64,000 bases of DNA from Sarcomyxa edulis. Its lineage: Eukaryota; Basidiomycota; Agaricomycetes; Agaricales; Mycenaceae. Made by a program: the position numbers and the translations under genes. Positions 20,118 to 30,748 of this stretch are shown piece by piece. Under the pieces are notes generated by a model, which saw only the letters and a list, made by a program, of their open reading frames with translations, made no database searches and was not told the origin of the DNA. The DNA lies in NCBI GenBank assembly GCA_009761415.1, contig QUOL01000012.1, forward strand, positions 186,001 to 250,000, in the 5' to 3' direction. Position 1 is the stretch's first letter. Each line of letters opens with the position of its first letter.

Positions 20118-21664
20118 CATTTTTGATTAGTTTGTTAAACAGAAACTAATATATTGAATCTTTCGATTAAATTTAGATCATATTTTCATCCAATATTAAG
20201 AGTACAATTAATATATATTATATGGATGTTAACGTATGGTCGTTGAGGTTTGATTTAGTTTACTGCCTAATAATAAAAAAAATATTTTTTATAAAGGCTA
20301 GTAACTAAATCATTTTCCTGCTTATTGCCTAATTTTAAAAAACTTTGACTAAATTAGATTAGTGCTTTTAAGGGATAAAGGGGTTCAAGCATATAGTTAT
20401 ATTTCTAAGTTAATATCTCTATTAAAATTCCCCGATGTCATTTTTATCGTCTAATATTATGTTATTATCTTTGCCTGAGCAATTTTATAAGCCTCTACCT
20501 AAGAGTGCTCAGTTTATTAATATACAAATTTTACCTAGGCAGTTATGAATTTTTTATGAATCAAAAATATCAAAATCACTTATAGCATCAGAATCACTAA
20601 CAAAATCAGAAGTGTCTTGTTTAAATTAGATACTAGAATTGATTTTATAGAGCATTGAATCGTGCATATGTGGAATTAAACTTGGTTTTATACTGTCTAA
20701 AGAATCTTTATTAATGTAAATTCTTTCATAAATTGATTCATTTGAACCTTTTTTTTTGTTTTTTTATGAATAGTAGTTATTACATTAAAATTTTTTCTCA
20801 AAGCTTCTCTAAGAATATTTACTTTCTCTGAGTTAAAACTATCTGTACATAAAGTTACACCACCTTTTTTTACTTGCTGACCATCATCCATGATCCAAAT
20901 AGCTAAACTTTCTGGAGTCAAATGTTAAGTAATATTAAGAGGGACTTTTTTTTTACCAGAATCGTCTAAAAACAAATCAGCCTCAGTATTGATGTTTAAA
21001 ACATGAGACTAAAGGTTTAATTTCTTCAAGTGATTCAGTTCTAAAATACAAAGATGAATTTTTAATATTATATCTTGGATCAGTTCTAGTGTATTTTTTA
21101 CAGAATCACTCGTTAATGGTAAACCTTGTTCTTTAACAATGCTAAATAAGTGATTTAAATAATCAGATTTTTTTGCCGATTGTTCAAAGGAAATAAAAGC
21201 TTTATTTAAACCTGTTCTACCTATATGAGCATCTCCAAGTAATGCCCCAATAAACAAATCTCTCAATGGTTTTTTCATTACTTTTATTTGAATAATATAT
21301 GATAGCGTCTAACAATTAGGATTTTTTCTATCAGAAAATAGAAGTATGCAAATATAAATATCCTAATCTCTAGGAAGGTAGTTTTTAATTCTGACAAAGT
21401 AAGAAAGATTATACCTAATTACACCTAATCTTGTTATTCTTATCTTAATAAACAATTTATATTCACATTTAAAAATATAAAAAAAAAACCTTCTTAAAGG
21501 CCGACTAAAAAATTCTTGTTATATTTGTTTATTTAACCTACACTATCTGTTAAACATGATATATATAAATACCGCTTACTAGCAGCAAAAATTTAGAGTT
21601 CATAGAAAAAAAAACAATGAACTGTAATAGACTTTTATTTTAAATAAATGAAGACATTTTATTA
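20118..21664 (-). other. Mitochondrial group I intron at rnl L2500
   Basis: 1547 bp between two rRNA segments that join as ..GGCACCT|CGATG.., which is the known L2500 insertion position. It carries a LAGLIDADG endonuclease in pieces. Intron class is inferred from position and endonuclease type. Confidence 0.75.
20697..21278 (-). pseudogene. LAGLIDADG homing endonuclease, broken (L2500 intron)
   Basis: An N-terminal frame starts with ATG at 21278 and contains LFIGALLGDAHIGR, the first LAGLIDADG-type helix, followed by ISFEQSAKKSDYLNHLF. A separate frame at 20936-20697 contains LTPESLAIWIMDDGQ, the second motif, and CTDSFNSEKVNILREAL. The two are separated by a frame change and an in-frame TAA just before LTPESL (near 20932). 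Intron-encoded endonucleases of this type cut the intron-less rRNA gene; this nuclear copy cannot be expressed. Confidence 0.85.
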
Positions 21665-21715
21665 AGGTGCCAAACAGCCGAGACAATGTGTACTCTCATC
21701 AGCTATCAGCCTGTT
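21665..21715 (-). pseudogene. rnl: Mitochondrial LSU rRNA fragment (L2449 to L2500)
   Basis: 51 nt, on the minus strand AACAGGCTGATAGCTGATGA..TGTTTGGCACCT. It matches the bacterial segment between positions 2449 and 2500, with introns directly on both sides. Confidence 0.9.
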
Positions 21716-22365
21716 CCAAAAAAAAAATGTTACCATAAAAGCTCTTTATCCTTTATTTCCATTCTTTACAGAATGGTTCAGACTATGTCATCATATCATA
21801 AATAAAAATAATGGCAGACTGGCTAAGCCAGTGCTGCAAGCTAAAGAGGTTAAAAATTTTATTTTACATATTAAGTAGTTTATACCGCATTGATGGTATA
21901 ATATAAGGGCTAACTAAATCATAGAATATAGGAAATGATTCTTCAGTTATTACAATAACTTTTTTACCTTTATTTAATTGTATTTTACATTTAAGATTAA
22001 ATTTGTCTATTAATTCTAAACACATCATATTGACCTCAGCTTCTGTAAAACTTTGAGTATTTAATACTATGCTTTTGTTCATACGTGAAAGAGGTTTTTT
22101 ATCATAATCTAATTTGCCACCATCATCCATTAATCAAAAGGCCAGTTCTCTTGCAGTTAAGTGATCTGTTATTAAAAATTTACTTATTCCCTTTACGTTA
22201 TTTATTATAAATTACTTAGCAAGAGGATTAAAAGCTTCATGGCTAATGGTTTGAAAACCTAAATTGACCACTAGGTTTCCTTTAGGACTTGTTCTAGATT
22301 TTTTGTGAGGAAGAGATATTACCCACTCATCAAATAAATCATAAATATGATCAACATTATGACGG
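21716..22365 (-). pseudogene. 3' part of a group I intron at rnl L2449 with LAGLIDADG remnant
   Basis: The endonuclease frame on the minus strand shows DHIYDLFDEWV, then NLGFQTISHEAFNPLAK followed by TAA, then LTARELAF-TGA-LMDDGG (second LAGLIDADG motif with TGA as Trp) and LNTQSFTEAEVNMMCLELI, ending at 21864. GACATAGTCTGAACC (near 21775-21790) is a group I core element. The 5' part of the intron is missing at the nuclear junction near 22365. Confidence 0.85.
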
Positions 22366-22599
22366 TCACCACTGGACAAATCCAACTTTCTCAAAAAGGC
22401 GTGAAAATAGCCCAAACGGGCAAGAATTCGTGTCAAAAGCGGCAACAAATGGTCCGGATGGAATGAGACCTACACCACATCCAAACTTTTAACAACCGAA
22501 AATAAAACCTAGAAACTCGCAAAAATTTCGACCATCGAAAATAAGTCTCGCAGCTTTGTTTCCTAGAGGTCGAGTTTTTTCTTGTCCCAAACGAGAAAA

Positions 22600-22700
22600 A
22601 AACCTGAACTGCAAGAAAAAACTCGGTGCCACAAAAAAAATTCGGTGCCACAAAAAAAAACGGTGCCACAAAAAAAACCCACGCCACAAAAAAATAAAAT
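22600..22700 (-). repeat. GGTGCCAC/A-run repeat block, right of the mitochondrial insert
   Basis: Four units of CGGTGCCACAAAAAAA-type sequence at about 20-nt spacing. They are an inverted version of 19060-19290, so the mitochondrial DNA is bracketed by inverted copies of the same simple repeat. Confidence 0.6.
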
Positions 22701-23990
22701 CAAAAATCAAAAATTACTCGGCACCTTCCGAAACTTCCGAGAGAGAGGGGATATATGTGCCATTCTCAACCCATCCAGACGATGCAGAAGCCCACTCACC
22801 AGACAAGTTGCTGGAGCTCAAGTCGCGATCCGAGCCTTCAGCGACCGACCATGTAGACCTACTGGAACACGAGAGACCCGAATCCGACCCCGATGCAGAA
22901 CACCTTGCCTCTGATGTTGTGCCTTCGATGTCCGATGTTGTCAAACCCGAGCCCGCTGAGGAGCATCTGGAATACTCGGCTGACTACCACAATAATGCTG
23001 TTGAGACTAATGCGGGGACGAGCTCGTGGATGCGGAAGTCTTTCACGAAACTGAAACCACGGATGTCTATGCCAATGCCGACGCGGATTCTGTTCGCTTC
23101 GAGAAGCTGCAGGTGAGGTGTTCCACATTTGTTCCTGGATGGGCAGTCCCTCCGAGGGTACTACTCGTCGCTAACGACGTCGTTAGTAGGAAACTCGACA
23201 GCAAATTCTTTCAAGTTTCTGGATGTACTATCGACGTCTCCTATCATGTCAATGACGAGCAACTCGAAACCCAATGAGATCCTGACTTACTATTCCTCTG
23301 GTATGTTGGTCTACCAATCTGAGTGTGCGATGGATGCTCATTTGCCATAGGCATGAACGACATTGTCCCCAAGCCATGTACAAAAGACTCGGAGGCTCTT
23401 CTCGACATGCTCAAGGTATTTATATCGTCAATCAGAATATATATATATTCACTCTTTGACACAGTGTAATTCCCTAGACACATCCTACGCACCTCAAGGT
23501 CATCCAGCAAATGGCCAAAGTTCCTCGTTCCGTCGGCATCCCAAAACTCAACGACCACTCTCCATGTTCGGCTTTCTCGACCCCTCCGTTGTTTTACGGA
23601 GCTGCTATCTTGTTTCTGCCTTCCTTGGTGGACAAGCTCAAAGCCTTCTCGGGACCGGTTTACCTATAGCAGCACACCCCACTGGAGAGACTGATGAATG
23701 GGAGAATTTATATGTAATGATGTAAGTGATCTTGGTGGTATACACATTGGGCCAACGAGATTTCTGACACATGCTTGTCATCGGATTCTGCAGATTGTCT
23801 CCTCGTCATCGATGCAGCCTTGCTACCATGATTGTGATTTCGCTTCTGCAGTGTCAGAATTCCTCGTGGCCGTGCCATTGGACCACTCTCATGAGCTCCC
23901 CCTCTTGTTGCGATCATACCTTATCTGCTCATCTCACCCTTTCTCGGCTCATACTCGACCCCATTGAATATATAAATTTACTGCCTCGTT
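22700..23990 (+). pseudogene. Decayed multi-exon gene, product not recognised
   Basis: An acidic open stretch (22733-23110; SDVVPSMSDVVKPEPAEEHL) is followed by short frames separated by donor-like signals. From 23353 to 23700 the combined frames read like a folded domain (VGIPKLNDHSPCSAFSTPPL in one frame), followed by stops and frame changes near 23670-23720. Downstream pieces include LLVIDAALL and RIPRGRAIGPL. It ends at element B. I do not know the family. Confidence 0.35.
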
Positions 23991-23993
23991 GTC

Positions 23994-25997
23994 CATCAGG
24001 AAAAACTGGTTTGCTCTCAGGTCATCTTAGGGTGCTTTAAGTCATCCTAGGACATCCAGGGCGCCAGGTCACCTAGGTTAACCTGAGCAGGCCCTGGGTC
24101 ACTTCAAATAAAATCTTAAACCCAGGGACTACCTGGGATAACCTAGGACAACCTGGGAAGTATGTAGGTTTGTTTAAATTCAGACATATTGATCATTCAA
24201 ATTCTTAAGACTTAAGACAAGCATACAACAAAAATATATATATTGATATCTGTCTACTACATTGGTATCTATTTATTATCTACTTAAAGTGATGGGAGCA
24301 AGAAAAAAAATGTTCAGAGAGGTGAAACGAGCAGAAGAAGGTGGAAGACGCTCTAGAAAGGTAAAGAAGAGTCTAGAAAGGTGGAAGAAGCAAAGATAAG
24401 GTAAGGAAAAGGTCCAGGAAGGTAGAGAAAGGTGGGGGAAGCAAAAATGAGGTAGAGAAAGGTGAAAGAAGCAAAAGCGAGATAGAAGAAGAAAAAAAAG
24501 CAGGGGGAAGGGCTAGGGAGCTGGGAAAACTCAAGGAAAGGTAGGGGAAGCAAAGGAAAGATATGAGAATCAAATAAGAGGTGGAGAAAAGGTCCAGGGA
24601 GGTGGAAGAAGCAAAAGAAAGGTGGGAAAACCAAAAAAGAGGTAGAGAAAAGGTTTAGGGCGGTGGAGGAAGGTCCAGGACGATCAGGAAGGGTCTAGGA
24701 GGGTGAACAAAGCAAAGGAGAGGTGGGGGAAGGTCCAGGAAGGTGGAGGAAGGTCCAGGAAGGTGGAGGAAGGTCCAGGGAGGTGGGGGAAGGTTCAGGG
24801 ATATAGGGAAAGGTTCAGAGAGATGAAAAAAGGTCCAGGGAGATGGGGAAAGGTCCAAGGGGGTGGAGAAATGTGGGGAAAGCAAATGAAGGGTCTAGGG
24901 AGGGTAAAGAAGAGTCTAGGGAGGTGGTAGAAGGTTCTGAAAGATAAGAAAGAATAGGAAAAGCATAGAAAATGTTCAGGGAGGGTGAAGAAAGGTTCAG
25001 AGAGGTGGAGAAAGCAAAAAAGAGGTGAGAAAAGATTGGAAACAGTGGAGAGAACAAAACAGAGGTAGGGAATGGTCCAGGAAAGTAGGAAAAAGTCTAG
25101 AGAGTGGGAGTAGATGTCAATGGAGCGTAGTGGAGCAGAAACCTCACCTTGATCCCTTTTCCATTCCATGACCAATCTTTCCTTTCCATGTTCCCCATCC
25201 TTACAGTTGGTGAAAAAATCTCCAATGAGCGGTGTTACAAAAGAGAGAGGAGGAAAACAAAGAGGGAGGGAGGAGGAAAGGTGGTGTGCTGGCAGTTGCT
25301 GGCAGCGCTCTCATGATGTGACCTGTCACATCACACTGAAAGCGGATTTCTCTAAGTCTAAAAGTTGTTGCTGTTGCTGTCTCTGGCCTCTAGTGATTGT
25401 ACAATAGATCTTTTGCATATATATCTATGACATCTAGATATATGGGACCTCATTTATACTTCTATAAGCAGTGCTTTGAGTTGTGTCCATTTATGGTAAG
25501 TTGTCAGTCACTGACAACTTACCATATTGGGCGGTCTTTAAGGTAAGACTCCTGCATCTTCAAAGATGCAGGAAGGAAGCTAAAAAAGCTTTAGATTTGT
25601 GGACTAGGAGCTTAATGGTTCAGGTATCACATCATTATTGATTTCACTGACATATGAGTGCTGAAATTAAGAGTTCAGTTCTTGATGAGATGAATGCTTG
25701 GGAATTGTTTTATATGTGCTTTGTCAGTGTATCAGCAGAAAAGTATTTGATGAGATATCAGAATGTTTGCAATAAGTTTGATCACTAAGTTTTTCAAACT
25801 AACCTAGGCTGACCTGGGATCATAAAATTTATGTCAACTGTCTTAAAATAACCTGACATGACCTGAGATAATAAATTATTATTCCCACTGACCTGATATG
25901 ACCTGACATGACCTGAGACAACTTATTATAACTTATGACATTCAGACCCAGGTCTCAGATCCTAGGGTGTCTCAACTCAAACCTGTTTTTCCTGATG
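23994..25997 (+). mobile_element. Non-autonomous Plavaka-like element, family B, copy 1
   Basis: 2004 bp, CATCAGGAAAAACTGG...CCTGTTTTTCCTGATG, with target duplication TC (23992-23993 and 25998-25999). Subterminal motifs are CCTAGG/ACCTGG/ACCTGAG, unlike family A. The purine-rich AGGT tract lies at 24300-25120. A TGATGTGACCTGTCACATCACA palindrome near 25315 precedes GCGGATTTCTCTAAGTC, also present in families A and D. Confidence 0.85.
25492..25526. repeat. Perfect 35-nt palindrome in element B
   Basis: A 17-nt arm TATGGTAAGTTGTCAGT, one central C, then the exact complement. In copy 2 the corresponding site (near 34199-34227) has lost the middle but keeps a 12-bp stem, so pairing persists. Confidence 0.85.
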
Positions 25998-26292
25998 TCG
26001 TCTCCTACCTTCTACATGCCGAACGACAATGCATTGTGTGATATTCACCTACACAAACTCTATCTGGACTCTGAGAGGGATGCTCAAAACCATATTGCTC
26101 TACCTGTACCCTCGTGTACATCACTACATGGGTATCTTCTCGTACTGTTTGCACTCCTCGAGGCTTGATATCACACACATCCTGCCACACTGAGTAGGCT
26201 TGGACCCCAACTCAATCGCTCCCCTAGGTAATACACAGTTTTGTGCATTTCATTGACTATCCGAGTCTGGTCGCTTATCTCTTCCCCTCTCA
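25998..26292. other. Remnant between two elements
   Basis: 295 bp between elements B and A, with no open frame of note and no recognised domain. It is probably the remainder of the locus into which both elements inserted. Confidence 0.4.
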
Positions 26293-28036
26293 CATCAGGA
26301 AAAGTCACTTGTCTCTCACATGCTCTGAGAGAACCAAAAGCTTCCCAAAGCATCTCAGAGCATCTCAGGGTATTTTAAGAGCTCTGAATGCTCTGAGAGA
26401 CTCTGAGAAGCTCTGAGAAGCTCTGAAAGTTGTCTGAGAGCTTTCTGAGATGCCCTAGGAATAAGTAGTTTCCCAGAGTACCTCAGACACCCTGGGATGC
26501 TCTGACATACCATTAAAAAAGGATGTAAAATAGAGTAAAAAACAGATTTCGGATGACTAGGACATCGAAGAAAATAAATGCATTCAGCAAGGATTGAACT
26601 CGGAACCTTCACTTAACCAGCACATGACTTCAAAAACTGACAACTTAACAAATAGTCTACAAAACCATGTATGTGCATGACTATCTTCGTCCTATCAACC
26701 TGAGGTATAGCCTCTTATACAAACACATTGTGGACTGGGAGAAATTCGCTCGTTGTGTGACGTGACATTGCACATGTGATGGTGTCACGTCACTCTGAAA
26801 GCGAACTTGGCTGCCAGCTCATCACCCTTCTTCCTCCCTCCTTTCTTCCTCTTCCTCTTTCCACCTTCCTCCCTCTTTTTTCCACTAATTGCTCTATCAT
26901 CTACATCCTCAATACCAGTGTTCCTGGTCATCTTGGCTTACTAATCCGCTCTTTAAAGAAGCTGGAGCACAGCAATTGGTGACATGGCAATTTTGCTGTC
27001 ATTTTTGCTGCTGTAGATATGTTTCTTTTTGTGTCCTTTCTGCTGATATATTCTGCTTCTAGATCCTACCAATAACCTGGAGGATGGAGAGCTTAGAGAT
27101 GGGAAGGAAGAAACCAGGAACAGGGAAAGAAGATATGTTGTATCTTTTGCATATCTATCACCATCTTTTCACCACTTTTTTCACCACCCTCTACCCCCCT
27201 CTATCACCCTCTACCTCTTTCTACCATTCTCCACCTCTTTTTGCCTTCCCCTATATTGCCTTCACCTTCTTTCACCTTCCCCATCTCTCTGGACCATCTT
27301 CCACCTGCTTCTACCTCTTTAGATCTCTTCATACCTGCCTCTTCACCTTCCTCTACCTCTTATCACCTTTTACCACCTCTCCCCACCACTTTGTATGTCC
27401 CCCCATCTTCCCTTCACCTTTCTCCACCTTTCCTCACCTCTTTTTACCTATCCCCACCTCTTTATCCCTCCCCCTACCTTAAATCCATCCCCTTGTACCT
27501 TTTTCTACCTTTCTCCACCCTCCCCCATCTCTTTTGCACCCTCCCCCAGCTCTTTTTCACCTCCTACTTCTTTTCACCACCTCCCAACCTTTTTGTCACC
27601 TCCCTATACTATCTCCACCCTTTTCCCTACTATTTCCTCTTTTTTTCTATCTCTCTTGTAGTTATAATGTATTAGAAGACTATGAATATATGTGTTTGAT
27701 TGAATAAAACTTGACTTGTATGCAAGAAAATGTGATATTTCTAAAAGCTCTGAACTACACTCAATAGATCTGACAGGCACTGAGGTTATCTGAGGTAGCA
27801 CTGGGATTATCCAGAGTAGCACTGAGATTATCTAGGATTGCTCTGAATTAGCCCCAGGATACCCCATGACATCTTTAAGATCTCTGGCTAAGGTAACTTG
27901 TCTCTAAAGCTCCCCAGGGCGCTCTGAGTGCTCTGAAGCTCTGGGATCTCTGAGAAGCTCAGAGAAGCTCTGGGAAGCTCTGGGGAGCTCCGGCTTACCC
28001 TCAGGGTGCTCTAGGGAAAAGTGCAGTTTCCTGATG
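26293..28036 (-). mobile_element. Non-autonomous Plavaka-like element, family A, copy 3
   Basis: 1744 bp, same ends as 8703-10605, with target duplication CA (26291-26292 and 28037-28038). It differs from the arm copies by scattered substitutions and a shorter pyrimidine-rich tract (about 160 bp less). Confidence 0.85.
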
Positions 28037-28852
28037 CAATCAGCTCTTGATTGATATCACAACTGCATATCGCTCCAAGAAGCCCTCGGGGCTATCAGTA
28101 GCATATAAGTGTTGAATCCTTTGCGATACAACAGCTAACACGACGTCAGTTTCGCCTAGTTCATTGGATGCTGCCTCATCTTTTGTGGATACTGGTCTCA
28201 AAGATGCCTCGTCCACCACCACTATCTCGGTTGCTACTCGCAACAACCCATCTGTACCCACCGGTCCTGTCGATATATCTGTCATTACTCGCTCGGTCAA
28301 TACCTCTATTGCTCCTAGCTTGGACGACACATCTTCTGTGACCTCTACTCCTACTACCAAACTCTCTTCCAGTTAGTGCTCCTATCGACATTCTTTTCCA
28401 TGCTTAAACCTTTCCTCTGCAGTAGGTGATGCGACCCAAGAGGGGGAATCTCAGGCTTCGACCCATTCGGAACATATCTGGGGGTACGTCGTATGTTTGA
28501 CTCTGTTCTTGGAATATTATTCAAGCACTCTACAATCATGTAGTCATTCGGTGTCCAACCAGCGAATTGAGCGGTTGTGGGCCAAATTTAGTTCAAATTA
28601 GCCTCCGTAGCGTGCGATCATTGTAAGTCATTTATTCTTCAACAATCGCATCTGGTTGAAAACAATTCACAGAGACAGTTCGGAGATTCTATGTGTTCCG
28701 ACTCATATGCCATATACTTCCAGTATCCTTGTATTTATTGTATTTTAGTACTAAGATTCTGAGCAATGCAGATCTCAGCTTAGTAAGCCATAAGCAGTGC
28801 AGCATCGTCCTGCGATCGGATACCCTCCTGTTGTCCTCTTCCAATCCTCTTC
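28037..28852 (+). other. Ser/Thr-rich exon fragment and spacer
   Basis: 28125-28376 is open on plus and reads Ser/Thr-rich (DAASSFVDTGLKDASSTTTI), ending LSSS-stop. A splice-like acceptor lies near 28420. Its 5' side is removed by element A. It may be the tail of the locus disrupted at 25998-26292. No family recognised. 28400-28850 holds no clear gene. Confidence 0.3.
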
Positions 28853-30653
28853 ATGGATGTCGTAGATCAACCTCTTCCTCTTCGGAGTATTCTCGATGCT
28901 TTTGAATATCTTCAGAACGATGTTCATGTAGCTTTGCATACATAACTTGGGGATGTAGCACAATTGGACCATTAGATTCGCAGTTGCAACAGCCTCCAGA
29001 ATCATATTTTACAGGTGTGTTCACAGAGTCTCATTATCGTTACCTTGCAATCTGAGCCTTTTGTAGCATACTGCAATTATCCCTATACCCGATAGACAGT
29101 CCATGGATGCAAGACTGAACGAAATGATAGTCAATCTTCAACTGGCAAAGCATCGCTCAGCAGACATCCCCGATGCTGCCCCCCCATTTTAACAACACTT
29201 ACACGTACAGGACACCCTGGCCGACCTCGTATTGATATCAATCCCGATATACTTGCGACTGCGATAACACTCCGTGGGCCTACCGAGTTAGCAACAGTGT
29301 TCGGTGTATCGGCTCGAACTGTCCGTCGTCGTGCACTGGAAGCAGGCTTTGTTCAACCTGGGCAACCTGTCTATGCTGATTTTGAAAACGACGATGGAAC
29401 TATCACTCGAATCTACACGTCCTCCACTGCTGCTCAGTCAGAACTTACCGACTCGCAACTCGACCAAATCATGCTCAAACTTCTCAACTCGTTCCCGGAC
29501 TTTGGTCGTCGCATGATCGATGGACATTTACGGTATCTTGGGCACCACGTTCCACGGAGCCGTATTCAGGCATCTTACTGTAGGGTCAATGGGCCCCCGG
29601 TCGCGGCGTTTGGAGTACGTCGCATCAAACGGCGTGTTTACCATGTACAAGGGTACAATTCGTTGTGCCACCACGACGGTCAACATGGTAACTAATCGTC
29701 CTATCTATCCACCGCATGTTGCTGATTGATTGGTAGGTTTAATCCGTTGGAAAATTGTCGTCCATGGTTTCATCGATGGATATTCCCGATTCATCACAGG
29801 GATCCTGGCATCGAACAATAACAGTTCGGAGACTGTTTTCAAAGTATTCTCGGATCTTGTCGCTGTACATGGCCTCCCTAGCCGAGTACGTGGTGACCAT
29901 GGAGGGGAGAATGTTCTGGTGGCACAGTACATGGAACGAACGAGAGGAATGGGAAGAGGATCGTATATTTGGGGCAGGTTTGCTTCTAATATTCTTTCCC
30001 TGCTTGTACATGTGTCTGATATATTGCACAGGAGTGTTCACAACATCCGTATTGAGCGACTCTGGTATGATTATACTGCAGGAGTTGGAGGGAAATGGTA
30101 CAATCTTCTTACCGATCTTGAACTCGACTATGGCCTCAATCACGACATTTCTTCACATATCTGGCTACTTCATTTTCTTTTTCTCGATCTGCTCAACCAA
30201 GACATCGCTGCCTGGGCTCATACCTGGAACCATCATAAAATGACGATACGTGGCCTCCCCCGTGGCCATGCACGGAAAAGCCCCTTTGATCAGCGATTTT
30301 TCAGTATCGTTGAGCAAGGCGCCCGTGGATTCACAGACGTCCCTGATCTCTCTCTTGACGAGCAGCAAATTCACAAATACGGTATCGATTGGCAAGCCCA
30401 CGAACGACCCCACATTCTCGATCACCACAACCAAGCTAATCCTGTTGATCCACTGGCACATAGTCCATTCATCGCTCAAGAACCTGCACAATACAGCATT
30501 GTTGATGTAGATGCACCTGGTTGCCCTTTTAGTCCAGAGCAAATCGAAGAATTGTGTTTGGCATTGGATGGAGTACATCCAACAGGAACTATAGACTATT
30601 ATTATTCCCTATGGACTGTTGGTTTCGCTGCAGCTACTTGTTTGACTTTGTAG
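28853..30653 (+). pseudogene. Integrase-core (rve-type) protein gene of mushroom genomes, decaying
   Basis: A DDE-fold integrase-like protein belonging to a family present in many copies in Agaricomycetes. From about 29205 the frame reads TGHPGRPRIDINPD, an HTH-like ELATVFGVSARTVRRRALEAG, RRMIDGHLRYLGHHVPR and HHDGQHG. After an intron (near 29689-29735) the catalytic core follows: [10 protein letters not shown] (Asp), [13 protein letters not shown] (Asp) and, after a second intron (about 29978-30047), HNIRIERLW (Glu). Both introns restore the conserved frame. The C-terminal region is open to 30653. The N-terminal exon at 28853 (MDVVDQPLPLRSILDAFEYL) has in-frame TAA and TAG, and a C run near 29183-29189 shifts the frame. 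The core could still be translated, but the full protein could not. Confidence 0.75.
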
Positions 30654-30748
30654 AGATTACCAGTACGACCCATATATAAAATCATCGGCAATATTTCTAT
30701 ATAAGTGGATGATCGGTCAAGAAAACAAGATAAGGGGGTCACGGAGCA

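Larger units (their letters stand above)
19320..22365 (-). other. Nuclear insertion of mitochondrial DNA (NUMT), about 3 kb
   Basis: Strongly AT-rich DNA between GC-richer nuclear sequence. Read on the minus strand it contains two segments of mitochondrial large-subunit rRNA and parts of three group I introns with LAGLIDADG endonuclease fragments. A TGA codon stands where Trp is expected in one endonuclease (near 22136), as in the fungal mitochondrial code. In-frame TAA codons interrupt conserved positions near 22213 and 20932, so the copy is decaying. Boundaries are judged from base composition and the flanking GGTGCCAC repeats. A 21-nt A run lies near 19340-19360. Confidence 0.9.

Noticed and set aside
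19320..22365. Mitochondrial contig contamination
   Set aside because: Frames are decayed and the segment is joined on both sides to nuclear-type repeats and genes, which favours an old nuclear insertion, though reads across the junctions were not available.
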